Shown here one piece after another: positions 42,755 through 50,866 of a stretch of DNA of 64,000 nucleotides. The notes beneath the pieces were generated by a model. That model was not told the origin of the DNA, did no database searches, and saw nothing but the letters and a program-made list of their open reading frames with translations. Each line of letters opens with the position of its first letter. Position 1 is the first letter of the stretch. Both the position numbers and the translations under genes were made by a program. This DNA is from G963662655 sp963665015 (lineage in GTDB: Bacteria; Cloacimonadota; Cloacimonadia; Cloacimonadales; JAIOQZ01). The stretch lies in contig CAXXSY010000004.1 of NCBI GenBank assembly GCA_963665015.2, positions 930,001 through 994,000 of the forward strand, read 5' to 3'.

Positions 42755-45187
42755 ATGAACCTTCCGACCGTTGATTTCTCGTATTTACTGCCGTCCGTCG
42801 AAAAACCGGCGCGCTATATCGACCACGAGGTGAACGCCCGTGCGAAGACACCCACCGACGATTCGCTCAACTTCTGCCTCGCCTTTCCCGACGCCTACGA
42901 AGTCGGTTTCTCCCACCTCGGGCTGAAGATACTCTACTCGATTCTCAACGACCGCCCGGGCGTGGTCGCCGACCGCTGCTACGCGCCCTGGCAGGATTTT
43001 GCCGATCTATTGCGCGAGGAACGGATTCCACTCTTCGGACTGGAAAGCCGTGTGGCGCTGAAACGGTTCGACGTGGTCGGATTCACGCTGCAAAGCGAGC
43101 TGACCTTAACCAACGTCCTCTACATGCTCGATCTGGCGGAAATCCCGCTGCTCGCGTCCGAACGCACGAACGACGACCCGATCGTGCTTGCCGGCGGACC
43201 CGCCGTGAGCAACCCGGAGCCTATGTCGCGCTTCTTCGACGCCATCGTGATCGGCGAAGCGGAAGAGGTGATCGGCACCATCGCGGACGTCCTGAAGCAG
43301 ACCAACGGCAGGACGGAACGCCTGAAGAAGCTGGCGTCGATTCCGTCGGTCTATGTGCCGTCGATGCCGGAAGAATCGCTGCCCGTGCAGGCCGCGAAGT
43401 TCACCGGATTCAGCGATTCAGGCCTGTTGCACACCGATCAACTCGTTCCGTGGTTGCAACCTGCACATGACCGCTACGTTGAAGAGATCATGCGCGGATG
43501 TACCCGGGGATGCCGGTTCTGTCACGCCGGGTTCTTCTACCGACCGGTGCGGGAGAAATCACCCGACGCGATACTGGAACGCCTGGTGCGCGAAGTGGAA
43601 ACCTACGGTTGGGAAGAGGCGGGACTCTCGTCGCTGTCGTCGTCGGACTACACCTGTATCCGCGAACTGATGCCGGCGCTCTACGAACGACTCGGCGACC
43701 GCACCACATCGCTTTCGCTGCCTTCGCTCCGGGTCGATACGCTCGACGAGAAGCTTGTCCGACTGATGAATTTCATCGGCGCGGCAGGACTCACCATTGC
43801 GCCCGAGGCCGGTACACAACGGCTACGCGACATCATCAACAAGAACATCACCGAAGCGGATATCCTGCACGGATGCCGGATCGCGCTCGACAACGGCTGG
43901 AAGCTGATCAAACTCTATTTCATGATCGGCCTGCCCTTCGAGACGGACGAAGATGTCATGGGCATCGTGGATGTGGTCGAGAAAATCAATGCCCTCTCCC
44001 GCAAGCGGCTCAAGATCAACATCTCGCTCTCGCCGTTCGTGCCCAAGCCTTTCACGCCGTTCCAGTGGGCGCAGATGCAAGAGCCGAAGGAACTTCTCCG
44101 GCGCATCATGCTGGTCAAGCATGCGCTCAAACCCTATAAGAACGTGCGCGCGAAATACCCGGAGGTGGAGTCGTCGATCCTGGAGGGCGTGCTCTCGCGC
44201 GGCGACGCGAGTCTGGGCGACGCTATTCTGGAAGCCTATCGGGAAGGGGCGATATTCGACGGCTGGACCGAGATGGAGGATACCGATCGCTGGATGCGCG
44301 TCTTCGACAGGCACGGCAGCAAGCGATTCCTGGATGCGATTCCGCTCGACCGGAAGCTTCCCTGGGATTTTATCGACCTTCGGATCGACAGGCAATTCTT
44401 GAAGGATGAATGGCGACGCGCGTCGGAAGAAGTCACCACCGGCGACTGCCGAGAGATCGGTTGTTACCAATGCGGCGTATGCGACGGGGATGTGAAGCCG
44501 GTTTACTCCGACAAGGTCGATCTGCCGGAAGCTCCGCAACCCATTGCAAGAGGTGCGATCGCGCCGGAATTCTACCGGCTGTGGTTCGAGCAGACCGGCG
44601 ACACGCGATTCGTCGGGCATCTCGATCTGCTGCGCATGTTGCAGCGTGTTCTCAGGAGCAGCGGCTTGCCGATCGTGCATACCGAGGGCTTCAACCCGCA
44701 CCCGAGAGTCGCGCTGGGGCCGCCGCTACCGGTCGGCGTGGAGAGTTTTTGCGAGTACGTCGATTTCGCGCTCGATGACATGCTCTCGCAGAAGGATATC
44801 GCCACAGCGCTGCAAAAAGCTATGCCGGGCGCGCTCGGATTCGTCCGCATCGAGCCGGTGCCGACCCGCGCGCAACGCGCCATGAACTTTTACAGGCAGG
44901 AGCTTGTCGAGGTCACGCCGCCCGAGTCTGTGCAGGATATTTTTCCCGAGAAGCTCGCTGCTTTCAACCAGATGACCGAGTTCCTCTACGACCGCACCCG
45001 CAAGGGCAAGACCAAGACCGTCGATATCAAGTCGATGATCGAGTCGATCGAGTGGGAGAACGGCAAATTGACCATCGTGAAACTGCTCTCCGGTATCAGC
45101 GTGTTCGAGATTCTCGATCGGGTGTTCGGTATCCCGCGCGACCAGACGGGACGGTTTCGCATTGTCAGATTGCAGATGATAAAGTAA
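42755..45187 (+). CDS. TIGR03960-type radical SAM protein fused to DUF2344
   Basis: 810 residues. N-terminal domain (about 20-190) is B12-binding-like without a cobalamin His motif (LAFPDAYEVGFSHLGLKILY). The radical SAM core has RGCTRGCRFCHAGFFYRPVRE, cited in part, with the C-x3-C-x2-C cluster, then GLSSLSSSDY and TIAPEAGTQRLRDIINKNI. Residues after about 590 are DUF2344/TIGR03936 (RLWFEQTGDTRFVGHLDLLR). Fusion of the two is common. In anaerobes it often lies near rne/rng and ribosomal genes; the reaction is unknown. The gene starts 18 bases after the RodZ-like gene and its stop codon forms the first arm of element E4. Confidence 0.92.
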   Translation: MNLPTVDFSYLLPSVEKPARYIDHEVNARAKTPTDDSLNFCLAFPDAYEVGFSHLGLKILYSILNDRPGVVADRCYAPWQDFADLLREERIPLFGLESRVALKRFDVVGFTLQSELTLTNVLYMLDLAEIPLLASERTNDDPIVLAGGPAVSNPEPMSRFFDAIVIGEAEEVIGTIADVLKQTNGRTERLKKLASIPSVYVPSMPEESLPVQAAKFTGFSDSGLLHTDQLVPWLQPAHDRYVEEIMRGCTRGCRFCHAGFFYRPVREKSPDAILERLVREVETYGWEEAGLSSLSSSDYTCIRELMPALYERLGDRTTSLSLPSLRVDTLDEKLVRLMNFIGAAGLTIAPEAGTQRLRDIINKNITEADILHGCRIALDNGWKLIKLYFMIGLPFETDEDVMGIVDVVEKINALSRKRLKINISLSPFVPKPFTPFQWAQMQEPKELLRRIMLVKHALKPYKNVRAKYPEVESSILEGVLSRGDASLGDAILEAYREGAIFDGWTEMEDTDRWMRVFDRHGSKRFLDAIPLDRKLPWDFIDLRIDRQFLKDEWRRASEEVTTGDCREIGCYQCGVCDGDVKPVYSDKVDLPEAPQPIARGAIAPEFYRLWFEQTGDTRFVGHLDLLRMLQRVLRSSGLPIVHTEGFNPHPRVALGPPLPVGVESFCEYVDFALDDMLSQKDIATALQKAMPGALGFVRIEPVPTRAQRAMNFYRQELVEVTPPESVQDIFPEKLAAFNQMTEFLYDRTRKGKTKTVDIKSMIESIEWENGKLTIVKLLSGISVFEILDRVFGIPRDQTGRFRIVRLQMIK

Positions 45188-45232
45188 ACAAACTTCCGAA
45201 TGTGCCGCAGGCTCTTCCGAATGTTTGTTTAC
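45184..45232. repeat. TTCYGAATG element E4, overlapping a stop codon
   Basis: Perfect 10-bp arms GTAAACAAAC (45184-45193)/GTTTGTTTAC (45223-45232) enclose two TTCCGAATG repeats separated by TGCCGCAGGCTC. The TAA within the left arm is the stop of the radical SAM gene, exactly as with E2 at hcp. Confidence 0.9.
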
Positions 45233-45261
45233 GCGTGGTCGGGGACCATAATGGAGCGGGA

Positions 45262-45312
45262 GATGCGGACGGGGACGTCCGCGTTCCTGTAGGCGCCGAT
45301 CTCCGGGCGGCG
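45262..45312. repeat. family A repeat: GCGGACG hairpin followed by GTAG-headed hairpin
   Basis: GCGGACG/ACGTCCGC (45265-45282), then GTTCCTGTAG and a hairpin CGCCG-ATCTCCGGG-CGGCG (45294-45312). It ends seven bases from the channel gene's stop codon. Confidence 0.8.
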
Positions 45313-45318
45313 TAATCC

Positions 45319-46776
45319 TTACCGCAGCACCTTCCGCATGAACGATACCGTAAACACCGCCATCAGGAACAGCCCGAGGAAGCCTTCGAGACCGCTCGCA
45401 ATACGTAAAGCCTGTGAGCTTGGATAGATATCCCCGTACCCAATCGTAAGAAATGTAATGGCGCTATGGAATGCTGCTTTGCCCAGATTGCTCATTTCGT
45501 GAATGCTGGGGCCTTTGAAGCACTCCTCACAATATTCCATCCGCCAGAAATAGAAAGCACCGAACCCGAACCATGTTACAATCATTGATATAATAGCATT
45601 GAAAGGTTTTGTTCCGTAGCCACTTATCAGTCCCAAAACAATCCATTTAAGGCCGTACCAGATCGGCGCCCAAAGCCAGTTAAACCTCTTGTACCATTTT
45701 CCAGATACATGTGTCCAGAAGCTACTCAATAATTGATGGTTACGGTAAAACACGTACGCGCTGTCTTCGTCGTCGTAGCGTCCCATCTTGCGGAAGTTTT
45801 CTTTTAGCAGGAGGGCTGTATTGGCGGCACGGAGGTGCCTATTAGATTCAGTATATAGCTCATTATTCAATTCGTAGTATGGTTTATCTTGGTCAATAAG
45901 TGCATTGATAGCACTCTTGAGACGATGTTTTTCCCATCGAAGATTGAATGTCCCATTGTTGATGCATTCATTGATTTCGAGAACAGAGGTATTTAGATCG
46001 TTGCACTCGATGACATCAGTGAAAGAGCACTCATTGAATCTAATTGTTGCGAAAGAACAACGTGTGAAATCTAAGGACCGAAAATGTGATATTGAGTCAA
46101 ATAGTATTGTATTTATTCGTGATCTTACAAAAGTGATATCACTATCGTTAAAACTTGCACCGTGAAAAAGAATCGTTCCTCCGGTCTGTAACTCCATGAA
46201 ATAGATTTCTCCTTCATTAAATCTTGTTGCGGAGAAATCAAGATTACCGATTCTTAGGTTAGCTCCTTGGAAATTTATCTTCCCTTTGCCGAACTGACAA
46301 TGATTAAAGCGGATATTGCATTTGAAGAAATGAGTATGGTTGAAACTAATATTACCATCTCCGAACTTGGCCGAAGAGAAACTTACATCTCCTTCTGTAA
46401 AAAGAGTATTGGAGAAGCTTAAATCACCCATTGGGAATTCTGCATTATCAAAATTCACGCCTTTATCGAAAAATGCCTTTTCGGCATGACGTATATAAAC
46501 TGGATCGAGCCCTTTCACAAAACTAAGCTTGAAACCAATATCCAGCCCCTCCACATAACATTTGCTTAGATTTATCTCATTCTCTGCATTGATTTCTTTT
46601 AGTACATCAATTGGATGTACGAGACCATAGTCATTCGTTTCAAAAATCCTTTCGTTGTCGTCTAAAAAAACTACTCGTACCGTTTTCTCGAAAATAGTCT
46701 CTGGCCAATCATCGGTCGCCTCGCGTATAAACGGCTCATCGAGAAATGTCTTTCTGTAATTAGTCCATTCGGCCAT
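45319..46776 (-). CDS. pentapeptide-like repeat protein fused to a two-helix K+ channel (paralogue 2)
   Basis: 485 residues, collinear with the protein at 27636: the same start (MAEWTNYRKTFLDEPF), repeats at about 70-290 (INFQGANL, LDFSATRF, VSFSSAKF), linker HLRAANTALLLKENFRK, and membrane module with selectivity filter TIGYGD (444-449) and final FMRKVLR. The extra loop before the pore (WRMEYCEECFKGPSIHE) contains two Cys. The repeat region is AT-rich as in paralogue 1. A run of more than 20 identical bases is shared in the linker. Presumed K+-selective channel with a cytoplasmic beta-helix. It is flanked on both sides by repeats. Confidence 0.85.
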   Translation of the reverse strand: MAEWTNYRKTFLDEPFIREATDDWPETIFEKTVRVVFLDDNERIFETNDYGLVHPIDVLKEINAENEINLSKCYVEGLDIGFKLSFVKGLDPVYIRHAEKAFFDKGVNFDNAEFPMGDLSFSNTLFTEGDVSFSSAKFGDGNISFNHTHFFKCNIRFNHCQFGKGKINFQGANLRIGNLDFSATRFNEGEIYFMELQTGGTILFHGASFNDSDITFVRSRINTILFDSISHFRSLDFTRCSFATIRFNECSFTDVIECNDLNTSVLEINECINNGTFNLRWEKHRLKSAINALIDQDKPYYELNNELYTESNRHLRAANTALLLKENFRKMGRYDDEDSAYVFYRNHQLLSSFWTHVSGKWYKRFNWLWAPIWYGLKWIVLGLISGYGTKPFNAIISMIVTWFGFGAFYFWRMEYCEECFKGPSIHEMSNLGKAAFHSAITFLTIGYGDIYPSSQALRIASGLEGFLGLFLMAVFTVSFMRKVLR

Positions 46777-46863
46777 AACATTCTCCTCAATGGATTTGAA
46801 TCTTTATGTGAGGTTGGGTTAAGCGTTGTCAATAATATTTTCTGTGATTCGACTCTCACATCT

Positions 46864-47093
46864 GTAGCCCCGGGTGTGAACCCGGGGTAATCCGAGGCTC
46901 AGACAAGCAGATTCGTTCGATCGTGACCGGAGACGTGTTTATATACGACGTTAGTCGTAATGTTACACGTTGGAGGGAGGGATCGGGCGAAGATGTGGAC
47001 GTCTCCGTCCGCGTTCCTGTAGGCGCCGACCTCCGGGCGGCGTTCTCTCCATCCTGATTATTTCCTAAATCCTGAAAATCCTGCTTCAGACAA
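46864..47093. repeat. repeat island: GTAG hairpin, D6, family A, family C
   Basis: GTAG + CCCCGGGT-gtga-ACCCGGGG (46864-46887); a diverged D-type element (about 46912-46992, minus orientation) with stem ACGTGT/ACACGT and inner ACGAC-gtta-GTCGT; a GGACG/CGTCC hairpin and GTAG hairpin CGCCG-ACCTCCGGG-CGGCG (about 46994-47042); then an inverse family C copy (47048-47093). No gene is seen between 46777 and 47319. Confidence 0.8.
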
Positions 47094-47094
47094 A

Positions 47095-47180
47095 ATCCAA
47101 CATTCAGAAGACCTCGCTTTGCTATCTGGCATTTGCAAGCAAATGCTACGCGCAAGCTCGGACATTCGGAAGTTGGTTTA
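47095..47180. repeat. TTCYGAATG element E5, long version
   Basis: Inverse orientation: arm TCCAAC at 47096, CATTCAGAA (47101-47109), a long middle with the palindrome GCATTTGC-aa-GCAAATGC, then CATTCGGAA (47163-47171) and GTTGGTTTA (47172-47180). The middle is about 35 bases longer than in the other copies because of the extra palindrome. Confidence 0.8.
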
Positions 47181-47215
47181 TGCGGACGTCTCCGTCCGCG
47201 TTCCTGATGAAATGC

Positions 47216-47280
47216 CAAGCTGGATGGGATTCGATTTATCAGAATCCGTCTGAAAATCACAGGAGCTTGGCGGACCAAGG
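47216..47280. repeat. family B hairpin interrupted by another small hairpin
   Basis: Arms GCCAAGC (47216-47222) and GCTTGGC (47267-47273) are 44 bases apart instead of 4. The inserted sequence carries its own inverted repeat GGATTC/GAATCC (47229-47234/47244-47249). The flank GGACCAA matches other family B copies. Confidence 0.8.
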
Positions 47281-47319
47281 GAGATGCAAACCTGGAGGTC
47301 TGCGTACCCAGGGAGCGAA

Positions 47320-48495
47320 CTAACGGACTTTGCTCCAGGTGGCGGAGGTGTTACCTCGGATAAAGCGGAAGAAGGCGAGCATCGATGCCCAGAACATGGT
47401 GAAAAAGTAGGCGGACGGCTTGAAGATGCGGATTCCGCCGCCCTTTCGTTCCAGGTTGAATTCGAGGATGCCGGTGATCAGGATCAGGTCGAGTCCGACG
47501 GCCATGATCCCGTAGAGCCATTGCCAGAGCGAGGTGAAGCCGTGCAGGCAGGCATCGGCGGTAATGTAGGTTAGCGAGATCGCCATGCCAATCACGAACA
47601 GAAAGAAGAGCCAGCGTAAAATCTTGTGCGAGAACAGAATCCACGACATGACCGGATGCTTGAACGGATTAAGCATCACTTTGTTGCGCATGACGGTCTG
47701 CCACTCGCGGGAGATGATGCGAATCTTGCGCTTGAATTCCTCGCGCGGCTTGTCGGTGGGCTCCTCGGAAACGATGGCGCGGTCGGTGAACTTGGCGAGA
47801 AAGCCCTTTTCGAGCGTGATCAGCGTGCGTTCGAGGTCGTCGGACGAAGTTTTTATCAGTTGCCCGAAGAGCTCCCGCTTGAGCATGAAGAGCGAGCCGT
47901 TGGCGCAGTTGATCGAATAGAGCTTGCTGTTGAGCGTCTTGAGCCACGATTCGTATTTCCAATAGAGTCCCTCGCCGGAGTCGGTCCGATCTTTCGATTC
48001 GAGCGCCAGCTTCCCGCACACCATGCCGATTCTGTCGTCGGCGAGCATGGTCGAAAGCAGCTCCTTCATGGTCTGTGGGTGAAAGATGGAATTGGCGTCG
48101 GTCGAGACCACGTAGTCGCAGTCCAGGATCGGCTCGATCATGTTGTGTCCGGAGACCTTGCCCTTGCGCGGCTTCTGCACGACCAGCCGGACGTTCGTAT
48201 CCTTGTATCTCTCCACGATCTCATTGGTGCCGTCGGTGGAATCGTCCGAGATCACAATCATGTCGATGCGGTCCTTCGGGTAGTCCATATTGAGGAAAGA
48301 CTCGATTTTGTCCTCGATGACATCCGCTTCGTTGAACGCCGGACAGAGCACCGTGATTCGCGGAAACTCGGTAACTTTTACACGCTTCTCCTTCTTGCCG
48401 ATGGTGAAGAGCATCATCAGAAGGGGATAGCCGAACAAATGATAGCAGAGCAGCAACGCGCTGATCCAGAAAATCCATATCATAATCATCATCAT
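47320..48495 (-). CDS. membrane-bound family 2 glycosyltransferase
   Basis: The ATG at 48495 overlaps the previous stop (ATGA) and gives 391 residues; the longer frame from 48594 is rejected. One N-terminal membrane helix (about 3-25), then a GT2/GT-A domain: VLCPAFNEADVIEDKIESFL, cited from the nucleotide-binding start, DDSTDGT, the DxD-type VSTDANS, and a later EEPTD. The C-terminus has three or four membrane helices (about 285-375). It resembles processive or polyprenyl-linked sugar transferases. It is the third gene of a GT4 > GT9 > GT2 operon for surface polysaccharide. Donor and acceptor unknown. Confidence 0.88.
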   Translation of the reverse strand: MMMIMIWIFWISALLLCYHLFGYPLLMMLFTIGKKEKRVKVTEFPRITVLCPAFNEADVIEDKIESFLNMDYPKDRIDMIVISDDSTDGTNEIVERYKDTNVRLVVQKPRKGKVSGHNMIEPILDCDYVVSTDANSIFHPQTMKELLSTMLADDRIGMVCGKLALESKDRTDSGEGLYWKYESWLKTLNSKLYSINCANGSLFMLKRELFGQLIKTSSDDLERTLITLEKGFLAKFTDRAIVSEEPTDKPREEFKRKIRIISREWQTVMRNKVMLNPFKHPVMSWILFSHKILRWLFFLFVIGMAISLTYITADACLHGFTSLWQWLYGIMAVGLDLILITGILEFNLERKGGGIRIFKPSAYFFTMFWASMLAFFRFIRGNTSATWSKVR

Positions 48496-49505
48496 TCGAT
48501 TCCAATATCCTCGACGATCTTGTCCAGAACCATATCGGGACGCAGGTTCAGCAGGCATTCGCGATTGCACGAACGTTCCTTCAAACGCAGGCATGGCTTG
48601 CAGGAAGGTACGGGATCGGCGGTCAGGATTACCTTGTTGTCGGTAAAAGGTGACGCTACCCGTTCATCTGCCGGACCGAAGATCGTGTAAATCCTCGTAT
48701 CGAAACAGCTTGCGATATGCCCGAGTCCGGAATCCGAATTGAGAAGATACGCGCTACGCGAAAGAAGCGCGGCGACCTCGCTGAGCTTGATGCCGGAAAC
48801 GAGCGGAATATCCGCCTCTCGATGGATATGCTGACTCACATCCATTTCGTCGGGTCCACTAATGACATACACGATTGTGGCAGGCAACTTTTTTTTCAGC
48901 GCAAGGGCGATTTCGACGAAATAATCCGCCGGCCAGCGCTTGAAATCGTTCTCCTTGTTGCTCCCGGCATGGATGGCGAAAAGTTTTTTACCATGCCAGC
49001 CATTCGACCGGATCAGCTTTTCTACCGAAGCGATATCCTCATCCCGAAGTGAAAAGAACGGCTTCCCCGGCTCGACGTTTCCCACGAGCGGTTCGATCAG
49101 CTTCATGTTGCTCAGACTTCGGTGCAGGACCGGGTCGAGCAAGACCTGATCGGTGTAGGACTTCATCTTGCGGTCGCGGTATTCGCCGAGGCGCTGTTTC
49201 GCGCCCACGATTCCCGAGAAGAGCGATCCCTTTGTCGGCGATACGCCCGAGGTTACGATCGAGACATCGTACGCGTTGGCCCGCAATTTCATGGCTTCGA
49301 GTATCATAAAGATGGGTTGGTTCTTCGATTGGATGATGTTATTGCAGAGGTTGGAATACTTGATGGGGTGCGTCGCGGCGGATTGCGTGACCAGGAAATC
49401 GATCTCGGCATCAGGGTATTTTTGTCGGATTGCGCGAAGTGCCGGTGTGAACATGATCATGTCGCCCAGACCCCACGTATGGATCACCAGGATTTTCCGG
49501 GTCAT
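48492..49505 (-). CDS. family 9 glycosyltransferase (heptosyltransferase-like)
   Basis: 337 residues of GT-B fold: N-terminal ILVIHTWGLGDMIMFTPALR matches the GT9/ADP-heptose:LPS heptosyltransferase motif; C-terminal HAGSNKENDFKRWPADYF and LLNSDSGLGHIASCFDTRIYTIFGP carry the sugar-nucleotide site. It lacks a signal or membrane segment, so acts at the inner face of the membrane. Both ends overlap neighbouring genes by four bases. Suggests an LPS or lipooligosaccharide core in this organism. Confidence 0.92.
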   Translation of the reverse strand: MTRKILVIHTWGLGDMIMFTPALRAIRQKYPDAEIDFLVTQSAATHPIKYSNLCNNIIQSKNQPIFMILEAMKLRANAYDVSIVTSGVSPTKGSLFSGIVGAKQRLGEYRDRKMKSYTDQVLLDPVLHRSLSNMKLIEPLVGNVEPGKPFFSLRDEDIASVEKLIRSNGWHGKKLFAIHAGSNKENDFKRWPADYFVEIALALKKKLPATIVYVISGPDEMDVSQHIHREADIPLVSGIKLSEVAALLSRSAYLLNSDSGLGHIASCFDTRIYTIFGPADERVASPFTDNKVILTADPVPSCKPCLRLKERSCNRECLLNLRPDMVLDKIVEDIGIE

Positions 49506-50791
49506 TTCTCCACGACTTCTTCGAGTAAATCGACCAGTTGCCCGGTCAGGTTTCTAACGTCGTACGCCTGCGCGCTCTCCATGTTGATTCCGCTGCGGAA
49601 GGTCTCGCGGTCGAGCTCCACGGCTTTGAAAAGCAGATTCACCATCTCTTCGATGTCGTCGTTTTCGCTGGAATATCCGATGTTCAATCGATGGATCATC
49701 TTCGCGACATTGCTGGTCGGCGAACTGAAGCTGACCATCGGTACGCCGATATTGGCGTATTCGAACACCTTCATGCTCAGTGTGTTGCCGCCGGTCTCGG
49801 GGTAATGAAAATGAAGCAGCACATCGGCGCGGCTCAGGAGTCGCATGAGCTTGTCGTGTGGCTGGAAGCCTGGCGTGAAGATATCCCCTTCCGAATACTG
49901 GTTCATGAAGCGCATCGTATCGTCGTTGAGGCTCCAGTAGATTTCCATCACCGGTTTTTTACCCTTCCAGCTTTCCCTGAATCGCTTCCAGGCTTTCATC
50001 AGCATGACCGGATTGTATTTACTGTCGTGGATATCGAATTTACCTGCGTAAGCAAACCGTATATACTGCCCGTTATCCATCTCCTGCAAGTCCTTCGGGA
50101 AATCTTCCGGATCGAATCCGTTGGGAATCAGCCGGACCGGGATATCAAGCCCCGAAACGGAGGCTCGCAGCACTTCGATAAGGGTCTCGTTTGCGCTGAT
50201 AAGCCCGTCGCTGTGCCGGTAGCAGAACCGTGACACGTATTTGTTATAGACTCTTCGTATGAAGGAGAAGCTGACCTCCAGGCAATAGGAGCCCCAGGGA
50301 TCGCGGTAGTCTTCAACGACCTTGATTCCGGTAATAAACTTCAGGATCACCGCGGCGACGATCAGTGAATAAGGCCCGCCCGTTACCATCATGACCTTGA
50401 TGCGGTGCTTGCGGATAATCCTTACCAGCGCGGGAATCGAGCCGAGCGCCCAGAGGATGTGGATGTCCGGAGACGCGATCAGGTCTTTGAGTATCACCAG
50501 TGGCTTGAGGATCATTCTTTTCAGCGGCGATTTCGAGCCGTGATAAATATTGATTGATTTCCTCGCCATTGCGTCGGGAAACCACGTCCGTCTTCGGTAC
50601 ACAACGGCATCCGGGGGGATTTCATCTTTGAGTTTCTTACTCGTGGGTACGTCCGGATGAAACGAGGAAAATACGATGGGTTTGTAACCGAAGCTGGGAA
50701 GATATTTTACAAAGCGGTTCATGCGAAACGCGCCGGTGACGTTCATCGGGGCGTAGCAGAAGGTGAAAACGAGTAAGGGAGTCTTGCTCAT
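49502..50791 (-). CDS. family 4 glycosyltransferase
   Basis: The ATG at 50791 (MSKTPLLVFTFCYAPMNVTG) gives 429 residues; the extension from 50833 lies in the terminator region. GT-B fold: N-terminal acceptor domain with FRMNRFVKYLPSFG, and C-terminal donor domain with FAYAGKFD and the E-x7-E region YPETGGNTLSMKVFEYANIG. First gene of the three-gene glycosyltransferase operon, convergent to nothing but preceded by the gdhA terminator. Confidence 0.9.
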   Translation of the reverse strand: MSKTPLLVFTFCYAPMNVTGAFRMNRFVKYLPSFGYKPIVFSSFHPDVPTSKKLKDEIPPDAVVYRRRTWFPDAMARKSINIYHGSKSPLKRMILKPLVILKDLIASPDIHILWALGSIPALVRIIRKHRIKVMMVTGGPYSLIVAAVILKFITGIKVVEDYRDPWGSYCLEVSFSFIRRVYNKYVSRFCYRHSDGLISANETLIEVLRASVSGLDIPVRLIPNGFDPEDFPKDLQEMDNGQYIRFAYAGKFDIHDSKYNPVMLMKAWKRFRESWKGKKPVMEIYWSLNDDTMRFMNQYSEGDIFTPGFQPHDKLMRLLSRADVLLHFHYPETGGNTLSMKVFEYANIGVPMVSFSSPTSNVAKMIHRLNIGYSSENDDIEEMVNLLFKAVELDRETFRSGINMESAQAYDVRNLTGQLVDLLEEVVEK

Positions 50792-50814
50792 ATCGTACTC
50801 AATAGCAGTGCTCG

Positions 50815-50846
50815 GAAAAAACCGCTCCTGCAAGAGCAGGAGCGGT
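50815..50846 (-). terminator. rho-independent terminator of gdhA
   Basis: A 10-bp stem ACCGCTCCTG/CAGGAGCGGT with a 6-nt loop and six T on the minus strand, 20 bases after the stop codon of glutamate dehydrogenase. It insulates the glycosyltransferase operon that continues on the same strand. Confidence 0.93.
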
Positions 50847-50866
50847 CATAGATTGTATCATGGGTT

